A stretch of 64,000 nucleotides of DNA from Chitinophaga niastensis (lineage in GTDB: Bacteria > Bacteroidota > Bacteroidia > Chitinophagales > Chitinophagaceae). Of this stretch, positions 53,542 through 64,000 are shown piece by piece. The notes under the pieces were generated by a model. The model was given only the letters and a program-made list of their open reading frames with translations. It was not told the DNA's origin and searched no databases. The translations under genes and the position numbers were made by a program. Numbering within the stretch: the first letter of the stretch is position 1; each line of letters begins with the position of its first letter. The stretch covers positions 806,001-870,000 of the forward strand of contig NZ_PYAW01000001.1 of NCBI RefSeq assembly GCF_003014755.1, written 5' to 3'.

Positions 53542-55146
53542 TTATAGCGCTTTGATATTCATAATCCGATTTTCAAATGCCTCATTGGGTAATAAAGAGC
53601 GCTTTTTGATTTTGGTTTTATAGGCGTAAATAGTGTTAACGGAATATTCCAGGATACTGGCAATTTTCTCGTTATCGGAGATGCCTATACGAATCAGGGC
53701 AAAAATCCGGAGGTCAGTATTCAGTAATTCGTTCTCTTTTAAGATGATCTGGTTGTCTTTATCAAAAAGGGTATTGAACTCTGCAACGAAGTGTGGAAAT
53801 ATTTTAAGGAATACCCGGTCAAAGTTGGTGAAAAGCTCTTCCCGCTCCTGCCTGATATTGATATTATTGACCAGGAATTTTAACTCATTGGGTTTATTAT
53901 CGGCTAATTTTTGCTCAAGGGCATGTTTGATTTTTTCAATTTTGCCGATATAGTTAGCATTGATGTTGAAGCAATAGCCTACATATTCTTCTTTAATCTT
54001 ATTGGCTTCCACCAGCTGATTATTGATTTCCTGCTGTTTAAGGTGAGCCGCCGTAATGATATGTTGCGCTGCTTTGAGTTTTTGTACCTGTCTGAATACC
54101 GTAATAGCCAATACCACCAAAGCAATCAGCAATAAGGTAACAAACGAGGCATATATTAATAAGGACCTGTTTCTTTCCTCAGCTGTATTAATTCTTTCGT
54201 GTTCTATAATTGGTAAAATGCTGCTTACCATTACTTTGCGCTGGCGGGCACCATAAAATACAGCTTCGGCAATAGCCTTTTCGATACAACGGGAAGCGGT
54301 AGCCACATCTCCCCGCTCAAATAGCAGGGTAGCCAGACTGTAACTGGCCATTGTTTCTTTTGTAGAAGATTTAATATCTGCAATAGCGGATCTTATCATA
54401 AGTGCTATAGCGGTATCCGGATTGTGAGCAGCCTCATAAATACCACCCAATGTACAGGCAGATATAGCCAGTTGCCGGTAGTTCAAACCCGGCTGATCCA
54501 GGTTGGGATAAACGGCCAGGGCAGAAGGAATATCGCCCATTTTAAAGTAAAGATGCCCCCTGTTGTATTTGTACTCAAATGAATTAACGGGTATCAGTTG
54601 CAGGGCAGAATCGATATACGTACTACCCATGTGAATATAGGAAGGCGTATAATACTTATCCTGGTTATAATCCGCCAGGTCAAAGTAGAGGCGGCCTTTC
54701 ATCAGGTAAAACTCTGTCCGGATACTATCGGGCATCCCTGTAACGTCGATAGTATTTACAAAGGAGGATGTTTCTGTAAACATGCCCGAAGACAATAGAA
54801 TATATCCCAGCTTCACTTTAGCGTAGGTAATGCGAACCGGGTCGTGCATTTCTTCTGCCAGCTGCTGTAACTGACGGGCATATACAAAGGCGGAATCGAA
54901 GCTAAAAACTTTATAGGCCTCATATAACTGCTGGTAGATGTGGAAGCGCAGCGGCAGATCATTGCTGGCCGCTCTTGTGAGGGAGCGTTTTATACTATCA
55001 ATACCCCGCAGTTTGATGGAATCGTAGGTGGCCGATTTTTCCATAGTACGGTTCAACTCCCGGAGCAAACTGTCCATAGGTGTTTTGCCATACGCCCCCA
55101 TACACATTGATATCAATAAAATCAGGCAGCCAAGAATGCGATTCAT
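53542..55146 (-). CDS. DUF6377-type TPR membrane regulator
   Basis: A 534-residue protein: signal peptide (LILLISMCMGAYG), a long periplasmic TPR region (about 40-300), one membrane helix (about 326-348, LIYASFVTLLLIALVVLAITVF), a coiled coil, and a cytoplasmic C-terminus with a LuxR-like HTH (DNEKIASILEYSVNTIYAYKTKIKK). This architecture (DUF6377) is common next to susCD pairs in Bacteroidota and is thought to regulate them. It lies upstream of susC on the same strand, so it likely senses a ligand in the periplasm and controls the locus. Confidence 0.8.
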   Translation of the reverse strand: MNRILGCLILLISMCMGAYGKTPMDSLLRELNRTMEKSATYDSIKLRGIDSIKRSLTRAASNDLPLRFHIYQQLYEAYKVFSFDSAFVYARQLQQLAEEMHDPVRITYAKVKLGYILLSSGMFTETSSFVNTIDVTGMPDSIRTEFYLMKGRLYFDLADYNQDKYYTPSYIHMGSTYIDSALQLIPVNSFEYKYNRGHLYFKMGDIPSALAVYPNLDQPGLNYRQLAISACTLGGIYEAAHNPDTAIALMIRSAIADIKSSTKETMASYSLATLLFERGDVATASRCIEKAIAEAVFYGARQRKVMVSSILPIIEHERINTAEERNRSLLIYASFVTLLLIALVVLAITVFRQVQKLKAAQHIITAAHLKQQEINNQLVEANKIKEEYVGYCFNINANYIGKIEKIKHALEQKLADNKPNELKFLVNNINIRQEREELFTNFDRVFLKIFPHFVAEFNTLFDKDNQIILKENELLNTDLRIFALIRIGISDNEKIASILEYSVNTIYAYKTKIKKRSLLPNEAFENRIMNIKAL

Positions 55147-55273
55147 AGAAAAATTAGATGATAAAAGATTCGCTGGTCAGCGCTAAATTTAAGCGACTTT
55201 TTTGACATAATGTTTACCACCGGCTTATTTACACCGGTGATCTTTCTACATTGTATGATCCGCCCGGGGCTGC

Positions 55274-55741
55274 CTATGGTACTCTTTTCAGGCTATAGTT
55301 GAGACTGCTTTCAATAGTATGCTGATCTTTATCCAGCATTTTTAACTCATTTTCCCCCACCTGTTCAAAGAAACGCTGGAGATTCCTGTCTTTATCAGGA
55401 TTGAGCTGTATAACTGTGGCATTGGGGTCAATGGCATTTCCGCGTAATATGCTATAAGTGCCTTCACTGGAGAATGTGGTCTCTTTACCGGATTTCATTC
55501 CCTGGTATGTTTCCTTCATTTTGAATTGGAAATCCGGATTTTTTTGCTGCTGGTGCAGGGTCAGTGTGGTTATAATTCCTTCGCAGTCAGCGCAGGGCAA
55601 TTTGCCGGTATAGGTAATCCATTCAGCAGTATCAGTAGTGATGGAGTTCAGGGAAGCGCTGTCGGCATTACCCAGGCGCTTCCCCATATTTTGACAGGCC
55701 GCCATTGTTAAACTTCCGAATAATAGCAGAAAGTATTTCAT
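55274..55741 (-). CDS. NlpE-like lipoprotein
   Basis: A 155-residue lipoprotein (signal ends TMAAC, Cys16). The NlpE N-terminal domain pattern is clear: YTGKLPCADCEGIITTLTL, then a small beta barrel with YQGMKSGKETTFSSEGTYSI and a C-terminal MLDKDQHTIES. The CxxC could bind copper or form a disulphide. In E. coli NlpE signals surface contact and copper stress, but no Cpx system is seen here. It stands alone downstream of a secreted esterase-like gene. Confidence 0.8.
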   Translation of the reverse strand: MKYFLLLFGSLTMAACQNMGKRLGNADSASLNSITTDTAEWITYTGKLPCADCEGIITTLTLHQQQKNPDFQFKMKETYQGMKSGKETTFSSEGTYSILRGNAIDPNATVIQLNPDKDRNLQRFFEQVGENELKMLDKDQHTIESSLNYSLKRVP

Positions 55742-55788
55742 AATGAGCGATTTACCTATCTATAACGTTGTTTACAGATGATTGTTTT

Positions 55789-56937
55789 TTATGGAATAAT
55801 CTCGAACAGGAAAAACTGACTTTCTTCTGCCGCGGAAAAATTATTATCTGCTACAAATACCAGGCTTTGATGGCCATTAGGTAAAACCGGCCCATAGGTA
55901 ACTCCTTCTATATTATCTATGTACTTACCCAAACTTGCAAAGTCGATAAGCAGCGTTTTAGTTGCCGGTTTAAAATGGGTATCGGCCTGTAAGGAATTAA
56001 TATTATTTACGTTGGTAGCATTGCTCAGATCCGCTATAAAAACCTTGATAGTACAGTCTTTTATACCGGAAGAAAAAGACCGCTCTATCGTTAATATTTT
56101 GTGGTCAGAGAGTACCATGATATCGGAAATGCCATTGACTTTAAAAGCATTTTCCGGTATGGCTGCATGTGCTACCGGTTCCAGCTTATAGGCATACTGG
56201 GCAATGGGTTGGCGGGTATCGTTATTGTACTTAATAATGCGGGTGTAAGCGGTGGTATCGCGTACATCGGCGCGGGGCCCATCTTCATAGCGGGGCTCTT
56301 CCAGGCTTACATACATGTATTTATAGCCGGGGGTAAACCCTAGCCCTTCAAATACGCCATTGCGCCGTGGTCCGTTATTGGTAGCCTGCATCCTGAACTG
56401 TGTGGGCAGGGCAAAGGAATCTATATATTGACCAGTGGTACTGATTTCATATACTGCAGGATTGGTAAGTACGGTATCTTTGGGTTCTACAATCCGCTCT
56501 CCTTCACTACTCCATACAAGGCACCCTTTTTTTGCATTATAGCGCATTGCTTCCGGGTCGGGTGTGAGTGCTGCATTTGTTTTGCTGTCCGGATAGGCGT
56601 TACCGTTAGGTTGTAATAAAGTAGTTGCTGCAGTGAATCGCACACTGTCGAACGATTTATCAGAGAAATAAAGTTTAGCGGTATAAAAACGGGCAGGATT
56701 AAGTGCAGACCGGTCATCGCTGATGAGATAATACTGTTGTCTGCCGGCATCATAATCGATTCCTGATAATCCTCCTACTACCGTACCATTGAAAGACAGG
56801 TTATGCGGAACAACATATTGTCCGATGTATTGGAATTTGCCAATGCCGGTTGCGGATGGTGTTATTTTGTGTGTAGTACTGCAACTGATGATAGATAGCA
56901 GCAAGGGAGCGATCAGAAAAAGCCAGTATTTTTTCAT
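55789..56937 (-). CDS. Esterase-like activity of phytase family lipoprotein
   Basis: A 382-residue lipoprotein (signal ends LLSIISC). Its beta-propeller-like body with GGLSGIDYDAGRQQYYLISDD, DPEAMRYNAKKGCLVWSSEGE, EGLGFTPG and DNIEGVTYGPVL matches the 'esterase-like activity of phytase' domain (PF13449). Real phytase activity is not established for most members. It lies alone on the reverse strand. Confidence 0.82.
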   Translation of the reverse strand: MKKYWLFLIAPLLLSIISCSTTHKITPSATGIGKFQYIGQYVVPHNLSFNGTVVGGLSGIDYDAGRQQYYLISDDRSALNPARFYTAKLYFSDKSFDSVRFTAATTLLQPNGNAYPDSKTNAALTPDPEAMRYNAKKGCLVWSSEGERIVEPKDTVLTNPAVYEISTTGQYIDSFALPTQFRMQATNNGPRRNGVFEGLGFTPGYKYMYVSLEEPRYEDGPRADVRDTTAYTRIIKYNNDTRQPIAQYAYKLEPVAHAAIPENAFKVNGISDIMVLSDHKILTIERSFSSGIKDCTIKVFIADLSNATNVNNINSLQADTHFKPATKTLLIDFASLGKYIDNIEGVTYGPVLPNGHQSLVFVADNNFSAAEESQFFLFEIIP

Positions 56938-57061
56938 GGCGGCAAGTTAGGAAATCTCCCGCATACGAAACGAGTCCCTGATCACCAGTCAGTGGTTCAT
57001 CAAATGCTTCGGATGCACTATTTATTTATATAGTGATCTCTTGCATATGAAAATAAAGAAA

Positions 57062-57106
57062 TTCCTTGTCTGATATACTGCAATTGAAAGCATATCAAAC
57101 AAGGAA
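57062..57106 (-). terminator. Terminator-like hairpin behind the lmo0937-type gene
   Basis: Arms TTCCTTGTCTGATAT (57062-57076) and 57092-57106 pair with one mismatch; the hairpin lies 24 bases after the stop at 57130. Confidence 0.55.
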
Positions 57107-57129
57107 TAAGTAAGTGGCAGCGCACAATG

Positions 57130-57282
57130 TTATAAAGCGCGGCCTCTTATAATATTGATGAGTATCGCAATAATAGCCAGCACAAGCAAGGCATGTATCA
57201 ACGCACCTGCAGAGTAAACAAAGAAACCAAGTATCCATCCTATAATTAGAATTACTGCGATTAGATACAAAAGATTTGACAT
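57130..57282 (-). CDS. lmo0937-type small membrane protein
   Basis: A 50-residue protein found by reading the reverse strand. It starts MSNLLYLIAVILIIGWILGF and continues with a second hydrophobic stretch (ALLVLAIIAILINII) and a short basic tail. This is the pattern of lmo0937-family (DUF5670) membrane proteins, common in Bacteroidota and often stress-induced. Function unknown. A hairpin follows the stop. The 57283-57542 stretch upstream shows no other gene. Confidence 0.8.
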   Translation of the reverse strand: MSNLLYLIAVILIIGWILGFFVYSAGALIHALLVLAIIAILINIIRGRAL

Positions 57283-57542
57283 GTTGTAAGTATTTGATGC
57301 AGGAAGAGTACTTAAAAATTTGTGCCAATATGGTAATCTCCTTGTTTACAACCTTTAGTACGCCCTATGTGTAGTTATATTGTAGAAGCTTCTCCACCAT
57401 ACGAGAAAAAAAAGGACGGGAAAATTCTTTGCCGCGACTTGAAACGCTGTATGATACAGGGTTTAGTAAAATGGACGCATTTTTGAAAATGTTCATGTAG
57501 TACAACTAAGCGATCTCTTTATAACCATAAAATTTTTTGATC

Positions 57543-58010
57543 ATGTTACAACAGGAAAAACTTGTTACTATCTTAAGCGACCTTGTAAAAATCAATAACG
57601 ACAGAGTGGAGGGCTATAGGAAAGCGATTGCGGCTACTGATGATGTTGATCTGAAGGCACTGTTCCAGCGTATGATAGATGAAAGCAACAAATATGCTGT
57701 TACGTTGAATCAACAGTTAAAAGCCCATGGAGGAGATAAAGAAACCAGCACAACCACTTTCGGCAAATTATACCGCACCTGGATGGATGTGAAAACTACT
57801 TTCACAGGTAGCGACCGGCATGCTATCCTTTCTTCGTGTGAATATGGCGAAGATGCAGCGCAGCGCGCCTATATGGATGCTTTAAGAAGTGATACGCCTA
57901 TGCCTTACATCGTGCGTGAAATTATTGCAGGTCAGCAGGCTGGTTTGAGAAATGCGCATGACACGATTAAGAGTTACAGGGATGTGGAAAAAGTTAAGGT
58001 GAGTCGTTAA
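57543..58010 (+). CDS. PA2169-type (DUF2383) four-helix bundle protein
   Basis: A 155-residue helical protein. It contains LVKINNDRVEGYRKAI near the start and a C-terminal REIIAGQQAGLRNAHDTIKSYRD, the pattern of the PA2169/DUF2383 ferritin-like four-helix bundle proteins. A TTG two codons upstream opens the frame, but the ATG at 57543 is the natural start. Relatives are induced under stress; function unknown. It faces the lmo0937-type gene across 260 bases. Confidence 0.82.
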   Translation: MLQQEKLVTILSDLVKINNDRVEGYRKAIAATDDVDLKALFQRMIDESNKYAVTLNQQLKAHGGDKETSTTTFGKLYRTWMDVKTTFTGSDRHAILSSCEYGEDAAQRAYMDALRSDTPMPYIVREIIAGQQAGLRNAHDTIKSYRDVEKVKVSR

Positions 58011-58170
58011 TTTAAAAAAAAATCCTGTGCATTTAATACCACGCTGTTCTTTTTGTTCAAATGGGGATGGAAAGCGGTTGTTCAGTATTACCATATTACT
58101 TTTGAATTACTGGTATTCCAATCATACTTATATTAATAAGTAATATGGCAACTACGGGATTTTCGGTACA

Positions 58171-58206
58171 GGGCTGCTTCTTCATCGTTTGAAGCAGCCC
58201 ATTTTT
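58171..58206 (+). terminator. Rho-independent terminator
   Basis: Perfect stem GGGCTGCTTC/GAAGCAGCCC with a ten-base loop, followed by ATTTTTA. It lies 160 bases after the PA2169-type gene and can end its transcript. Confidence 0.8.
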
Positions 58207-58278
58207 ATTGTACCGGCCGGATCAGAAAGCTGGAATAACAGGTGAAAAATAAGAAGAATACCTTTATTCTGTTCACTT

Positions 58279-58326
58279 AAGGGGGCGTCTGTTCATTTTG
58301 TTCAGTTTGCTCTTGCCCCTTTTTTA
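58279..58326 (+). terminator. Second terminator-like hairpin
   Basis: An AAGGGG/CCCCTT stem with a long loop that contains two copies of TGTTCA, followed by TTTTTT. It stands in a 424-base gene-free stretch (58011-58434) that holds three such hairpins and no visible coding frame. Confidence 0.5.
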
Positions 58327-58406
58327 TTCCAACGGCTGTGTTATCTTTATTATGATTGAGAGAAGTAATTCTTGTTATAATTTTGACCTCCCCCATGAAA
58401 AACTAC

Positions 58407-58435
58407 AAGGTGGCCGATGAGCCACCTTCTCTTTT
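58407..58435. terminator. Terminator of the thiamine operon
   Basis: Perfect stem AAGGTGGC/GCCACCTT with a six-base loop, with CTCTTTTT on the plus side and GTAGTTTTTC on the reverse side, directly beyond the thiH stop. Confidence 0.75.
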
Positions 58436-59541
58436 TAAGATAATACCTTATCCCAATCCTTCCATACCGGCTCATAACCCTGTTTTCTTAGCATTGCTGC
58501 TATAGCCGCCGCACTCCTGTCGTCTGATATTTCAAACTGCTCCAACGACTGTGGGTCAACTGCATAGCCACCCGGATTGGTTTTAGATCCCGCGCTCATG
58601 GTAGTAATACCCAAATGAACGATATGGTCCCTGAATTTTTCCTGCTCACGGGTAGAAATACTAAGCTCAACTTCCTGGTTAAACAGCCGGTAGGCGCATA
58701 TGAGCTGCACCAGCTCCCGGTCGTTCATGGCTACCTTTGGGGTAAGGCCACCTGAAAAGGGCCGCAGACGCGGAAAGGAAATGCTGTATTTCGTTTGCCA
58801 GTATTTTTTTTCAAGATATTGTAAATGCAGTGCTGTAAAGAAACTATCTGTTCTCCAATCCTCCAGTCCAATTAATACCCCCAGCCCCATTTTATGGATG
58901 CCTGCGCGGCCCAGTCTGTCCGGGGTTTCCAGGCGATAATCAAAGCTGGACTTACGCCCCTTTGGGTGATGTTTTTTATAATCTTCCTGATGATAGGTTT
59001 CCTGGTATACCAGCACAGCATGTAGCCCCAACTCACTCAATGCGCTGTAATCGGCTTCGTCCATGGGTTGTACTTCCATGGAGATGTTGGCAAAATGTGG
59101 GCGGATCAGCTGTAATACCTTTTTAAAGTAATCGATACCCACCAGCTGGCTGGCTTCGCCGGTTACCAGCAATACATGTTCATAGCCCATTTCCTTGATG
59201 GCAGCCGTTTCCAGCAATATCTCCCCGGGACTGAGGGTTTTTCGCCGGATCTTGTTATCCAGGCTAAACCCGCAGTAGGTACAGATATTCTGGCATTCGT
59301 TGGACAGATATAGTGGTATATACAACTGCATGGTATGGCCAAATCGCTGCTTCGTAAGCAGGCTGCTCATGGCTGCCATGGGTTCCAGGTAGGCTGCTGC
59401 CGCGGGAGATATGAGTGCAGCAAAATCATCGAGGGTGCGGCGATTGCTGTGCAGCGCCTGTTCAACATCCTGCGGCGTTTTAGCATAGATGCCCGCTTTA
59501 ACCTCGTTCCACTCATACTGATCAAATATGCTTTTAAACAT
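58435..59541 (-). CDS. thiH: 2-iminoacetate synthase ThiH
   Basis: A 368-residue radical SAM enzyme that splits tyrosine to dehydroglycine for the thiazole ring of thiamine. The cluster motif CQNICTYC (C83, C87, C90) and the surrounding YIPLYLSNE are intact, and the ThiH-type C-terminus (STREQEKFRDHIVHLGIT, SAGSKTNPGGY) is complete. It is the last gene of the operon. ThiH is the anaerobic alternative to ThiO, which is absent here. Confidence 0.95.
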   Translation of the reverse strand: MFKSIFDQYEWNEVKAGIYAKTPQDVEQALHSNRRTLDDFAALISPAAAAYLEPMAAMSSLLTKQRFGHTMQLYIPLYLSNECQNICTYCGFSLDNKIRRKTLSPGEILLETAAIKEMGYEHVLLVTGEASQLVGIDYFKKVLQLIRPHFANISMEVQPMDEADYSALSELGLHAVLVYQETYHQEDYKKHHPKGRKSSFDYRLETPDRLGRAGIHKMGLGVLIGLEDWRTDSFFTALHLQYLEKKYWQTKYSISFPRLRPFSGGLTPKVAMNDRELVQLICAYRLFNQEVELSISTREQEKFRDHIVHLGITTMSAGSKTNPGGYAVDPQSLEQFEISDDRSAAAIAAMLRKQGYEPVWKDWDKVLS

Positions 59542-59572
59542 GATGAAGGATTAATAAGATGATGAAATTGAT

Positions 59573-60334
59573 TTATGCCTCATCCAGAAAAGCAATCAAC
59601 GGACTGGAGGCAACGGCCTGGGAATTGGTGGCCGGTAACCCTGCCTCATAAGCCATGCGACCAGCTTCCACAGCAGCTTTGAAGGCGGCGGCCATCCTTA
59701 CCGGATCTTTGGCTACGGCAATAGCTGTATTCACTAAAACAGCGCTGGCACCCATTTCCATGGCTTGTGCGGCATGGGACGGACTGCCAATACCAGCATC
59801 TACGATAACCGGTACATTGCTCTGGGCGATAATGATCTCCAGGAAGTCGAATGTTTTTAAGCCCTTGTTGCTGCCGATGGGTGCGCCCAGTGGCATTACA
59901 GCCGCTACGCCCACCTCTTCCAGACGTTTGCATAAAACGGGATCTGCGTGGATGTAAGGTAGTACCACAAAGCCCAGCTTTACCAGCTCGGCTGCGGCCA
60001 GCCAGGTTTCTACCGGATCGGGCATAAGGTAACGGGGATCAGGATGTATTTCCAGTTTGATCCAGTTTGTTTCCAGCGCTTCGCGGGCTAACTGTGCCGC
60101 ATACACGGCCTCTTTTGCCGTGCGTACACCGGAAGTATTTGGAAGCAGGTTAATCCCCGGATGTATAAGGTGCCGGAGCATATCATCTGCTTTATTATTC
60201 ATTTCCACCCGTTTGAGTGCTACGGTCACCAGCTCGCTGCCCGAGGCCAGTAGCGCGTTTTCCATTATCTGTGCGGAAGAAAATTTACCGGTACCAGTAA
60301 ACAACCGGGAGGAAAATTGCCTGTCGGCTATCAT
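59573..60334 (-). CDS. thiG: Thiazole synthase ThiG
   Basis: A 253-residue ThiG. It starts [20 protein letters not shown], has the active-site Lys in [11 protein letters not shown], and ends with the phosphate-binding [20 protein letters not shown]. The ATG at 60334 shares one base with the thiE stop (TAATG); an open frame four codons longer exists but is less likely. ThiG uses ThiS thiocarboxylate as sulphur donor; no thiS or thiF is seen in this part of the operon. Confidence 0.95.
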   Translation of the reverse strand: MIADRQFSSRLFTGTGKFSSAQIMENALLASGSELVTVALKRVEMNNKADDMLRHLIHPGINLLPNTSGVRTAKEAVYAAQLAREALETNWIKLEIHPDPRYLMPDPVETWLAAAELVKLGFVVLPYIHADPVLCKRLEEVGVAAVMPLGAPIGSNKGLKTFDFLEIIIAQSNVPVIVDAGIGSPSHAAQAMEMGASAVLVNTAIAVAKDPVRMAAAFKAAVEAGRMAYEAGLPATNSQAVASSPLIAFLDEA

Positions 60335-60966
60335 TAATGGACCCATGTTGATGATTGATTTACTTGTTCATAAATACTGCGCACCAACTGTTGTTTATCT
60401 GTTGCATGCGTAATTAATCCACTGGCTGCAATGCCATGAATGCCCGTTTGCATCAGTGCAGGAATATCTTCCAATAAAATACCTCCAATGGCAATTACGG
60501 GAATGGATATACGTTTTTCCTGTAATTCCTGCATGATTGCCTGATAGCCACTTAATCCCAGCACAGGACTGAGGTTTTGTTTGGTAGTAGTGAACCGGTA
60601 CGGCCCTACCCCAACATAGCTGGCGCCATCCTGGACATGTTGCAGGATATCTGCTATTGTATTAGCAGTGCCACCAATTGTCATGTTATTGCCTGTGATG
60701 GCCCTTGCGGCGGCTACAGACATGTCCAGCCTGCCCACATGTACGCCTGTGGCGCCTACGGCTACAGCAATATGTGGATAGTCATTGATGATAAGTGCTG
60801 ACTGATAACGGTCACATATTTTTTTTACGGCTTCCGCTACCGGCATAATTTTTTCCGGTAACTCATTTTTAATCCGCAACTGTATCCATTTGCAACCGGC
60901 GTCACAGGCTGCCAGGATATTGTCGGTATGCGACGCTTGCGATATATAGTGTAATGTGCTGATCAT
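60334..60966 (-). CDS. thiE: Thiamine phosphate synthase ThiE
   Basis: A 210-residue TIM-barrel enzyme that joins HMP-pyrophosphate and thiazole phosphate. It has [41 protein letters not shown] and a C-terminal [19 protein letters not shown]. The start overlaps the thiD stop (ATGA) and the stop overlaps the thiG start, showing tight coupling. One of two ThiE/TenI-like genes in this operon, and the one with the better-kept synthase motifs. Confidence 0.92.
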   Translation of the reverse strand: MISTLHYISQASHTDNILAACDAGCKWIQLRIKNELPEKIMPVAEAVKKICDRYQSALIINDYPHIAVAVGATGVHVGRLDMSVAAARAITGNNMTIGGTANTIADILQHVQDGASYVGVGPYRFTTTKQNLSPVLGLSGYQAIMQELQEKRISIPVIAIGGILLEDIPALMQTGIHGIAASGLITHATDKQQLVRSIYEQVNQSSTWVH

Positions 60967-61715
60967 TTGTAATGGTATCCTGTTAGTGAAGAATGGCTTG
61001 CCAGTAATTTTTCCGTATATACTTTACCGTTATAACAGGCATCATGGATGGATTGCCCCAGTGCAAGGCCGGCTGTTACGGCGGCAGACAATACACAGCC
61101 GGAGCCATGTTTGGGAAATACAATGCCATTGCCCGGCGGATAAACGTGTATTACATTACCGGTGTATAAAGTATCGCAACCGGGTTTGTTTTTGTGATGC
61201 CCACCCTTCAGCAGTATCGCACAATAAACCGATAGTTGTTTGGCCGCTGCTTCTCCATCTTCCATGCCTGCTAACAGTAACGCTTCATCGTAGTTAGGCG
61301 TGAGCAGGTAAATTTCTGATAACAACTCCTTCCATGCCTGCTGATGTATGCTGCCATGGAAAGTGTGGCCTGCAGAAGCCTTAAGTACCGGGTCTACAAC
61401 AATACGTATACCGGGTGCCAGTTGTTTTACCTGTCGGATGAGCTCCAGTAAAGCTTGTATATCCGGCATAATGCCAATCTTGCAATACTGCACCTGGCAG
61501 CTTGTTAGCAACGGTTTGGCCTGTGCCAGTATATGCGTTACCGGTAGCCACTCTACCGACATAAACTGATCGGCTGTTTGCACCGTAATAGCGGTGCATA
61601 TGCCGAATCCATACACGCGGTGTTGTTCAAATGTTTTGATATCTGCCAGTAAACCTGCGCCCCCGCTTGGATCCAGGCCGGCAAAGCTCATCACGTAAGG
61701 TCGCTCTTGTTCCAT
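60963..61715 (-). CDS. thiD: HMP-phosphate kinase ThiD
   Basis: A 250-residue ribokinase-like enzyme that phosphorylates hydroxymethylpyrimidine and its phosphate. The family start SFAGLDPSGGAGLLADIKTF is clear, as are VVDPVLKASAGHTF and the GSGCVLSAAVTAGLALG anion-hole motif near the C-terminus. Its first 25 bases overlap the end of the tenI-like gene; a second Met (61691) would remove the overlap. Confidence 0.93.
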   Translation of the reverse strand: MEQERPYVMSFAGLDPSGGAGLLADIKTFEQHRVYGFGICTAITVQTADQFMSVEWLPVTHILAQAKPLLTSCQVQYCKIGIMPDIQALLELIRQVKQLAPGIRIVVDPVLKASAGHTFHGSIHQQAWKELLSEIYLLTPNYDEALLLAGMEDGEAAAKQLSVYCAILLKGGHHKNKPGCDTLYTGNVIHVYPPGNGIVFPKHGSGCVLSAAVTAGLALGQSIHDACYNGKVYTEKLLASHSSLTGYHYK

Positions 61716-62293
61716 AATTCCTGTATACGGTAATAATTTTCAACAGCTTGCAGCGGCGTTTGCCAGATAGTACCCAGTAAGGCCGCTCCATCAAATTGCC
61801 AGCGTTTTAGTAAGCCTATATTAGTATGATCCACACCACCCAACGCTAATACATTGTGATTGCCTTTGTTTTTTAATGCCTGCGCAAACATCCCCTCGTA
61901 GCCTGGTTTGGAGATGCTGTTGAATACAGGGCTCAGCAATAAAGTACTGAAGTTGTTGTCTGCTTCCGGTATTTGTTCAAGCGAATGAACACCGGTACTG
62001 TTTTGCGGGTATTGTTTCAGTAGCTGTTTCAGTTGATCGGGTGTAAATAATGCCCGCGACTTCCAGCTCCAGTGTACACCCGCCAGGGAGTACCGGCTTT
62101 GGGCCCAGAGATTATCGCGCATAATGATACGGTCATAATAGGCAACATCTATTTTTTCCAGTAGTGCAGTATGTTGGGCCATTGTCCATTCCGGTTTGCG
62201 TATTAATACCCGTGCAGCGCCGGCCTGCAGCAGCTCAACTATTATTTTTTCTTCTTCGTGTATACGTTCAGGTGATGTGATGATCCAAATCAT
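61691..62293 (-). CDS. Second ThiE/TenI-like protein
   Basis: A 200-residue short TIM-barrel protein of the ThiE/TenI type. It has a HTALLEK helix, the segment LAGVHWSWKSRALF (where ThiE has the GVHLGQ-type motif), TLLLSPVFNSISKPGYEG and a final ALGGVDHTNIG. The residues of ThiE that bind HMP pyrophosphate are not clearly kept, so it may be a TenI thiazole tautomerase-like protein rather than a synthase. It sits between thiC and thiD. Confidence 0.8.
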   Translation of the reverse strand: MIWIITSPERIHEEEKIIVELLQAGAARVLIRKPEWTMAQHTALLEKIDVAYYDRIIMRDNLWAQSRYSLAGVHWSWKSRALFTPDQLKQLLKQYPQNSTGVHSLEQIPEADNNFSTLLLSPVFNSISKPGYEGMFAQALKNKGNHNVLALGGVDHTNIGLLKRWQFDGAALLGTIWQTPLQAVENYYRIQELWNKSDLT

Positions 62294-62328
62294 TAAAAAT
62301 GATTTTGATATTAAAAGAATCTCAGGAA

Positions 62329-64000
<1,672 letters not shown>

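Overview
The window looks like chromosomal DNA of a Bacteroidota member of the Chitinophagaceae, most likely Chitinophaga or a close relative. Support comes from a SusC/SusD pair, the gliding lipoprotein GldH, BatD/BatE, LytS/LytTR two-component systems, DUF4834, DUF6377 and DUF2007 proteins, promoters of the TTG-N20-TAnnTTTG type, and the absence of Shine-Dalgarno sequences.

Layout. 1-4.5 kb: remains of a cbb3 cytochrome oxidase cluster (ccoG, ccoP, a broken ccoI) with an Fnr-type regulator and two Fnr-like boxes placed exactly at its promoter. The genes for the catalytic subunits are missing. 4.5-10.3 kb: pseudouridine synthase, yicC, gldH, and two two-component systems. 10.3-19.2 kb: batDE, an SDR, a yjjG-like phosphatase, phospholipid genes psd and cdsA, a CPBP protease and dusB. 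19.3-28.2 kb: a NUMOD4/HNH protein, a large Dna2-like nuclease-helicase, proC, sixA, purF and a SurA-like chaperone. 28.4-34.0 kb: rimP-nusA-infB. 34.3-38.0 kb: housekeeping genes interrupted by a 1.6 kb segment carrying an erythromycin-esterase homologue, bounded by an intact CAU tRNA and a duplicated tRNA 3' fragment with its terminator. 38.1-45.9 kb: a RiPP locus. 46.0-55.1 kb: a polysaccharide-utilisation-like locus (regulator, susC, susD, GH31). 55.3-58.0 kb: lipoproteins and small stress-type proteins. 58.4-64.0 kb: a thiamine operon, thiC-tenI-thiD-thiE-thiG-thiH, entering from the right edge.

The most unusual part is the RiPP locus. A full-length, fused LanB-type dehydratase is preceded by a one-domain response regulator and by a 57-residue precursor-like gene that is too short for normal ORF calling. 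The precursor has a lanthipeptide-like leader, a C-terminal half with 12 Ser/Thr, and no cysteine at all. No LanC cyclase is present. A divergent neighbour looks like a radical-SAM peptide maturase that kept its SPASM cysteines but lost the CxxxCxxC cluster motif. A LytS/LytTR pair completes the locus. The predicted product is a dehydroamino-acid-rich peptide without lanthionine rings, which I infer but cannot prove from sequence.

A second theme is a family of composite palindromes placed directly behind genes. Two arm types (GAATTACG-rich and AGCTTTTAGC-rich) occur, and most copies carry a GCGAAGAT core. All annotation was done by reading the sequence, without database searches.
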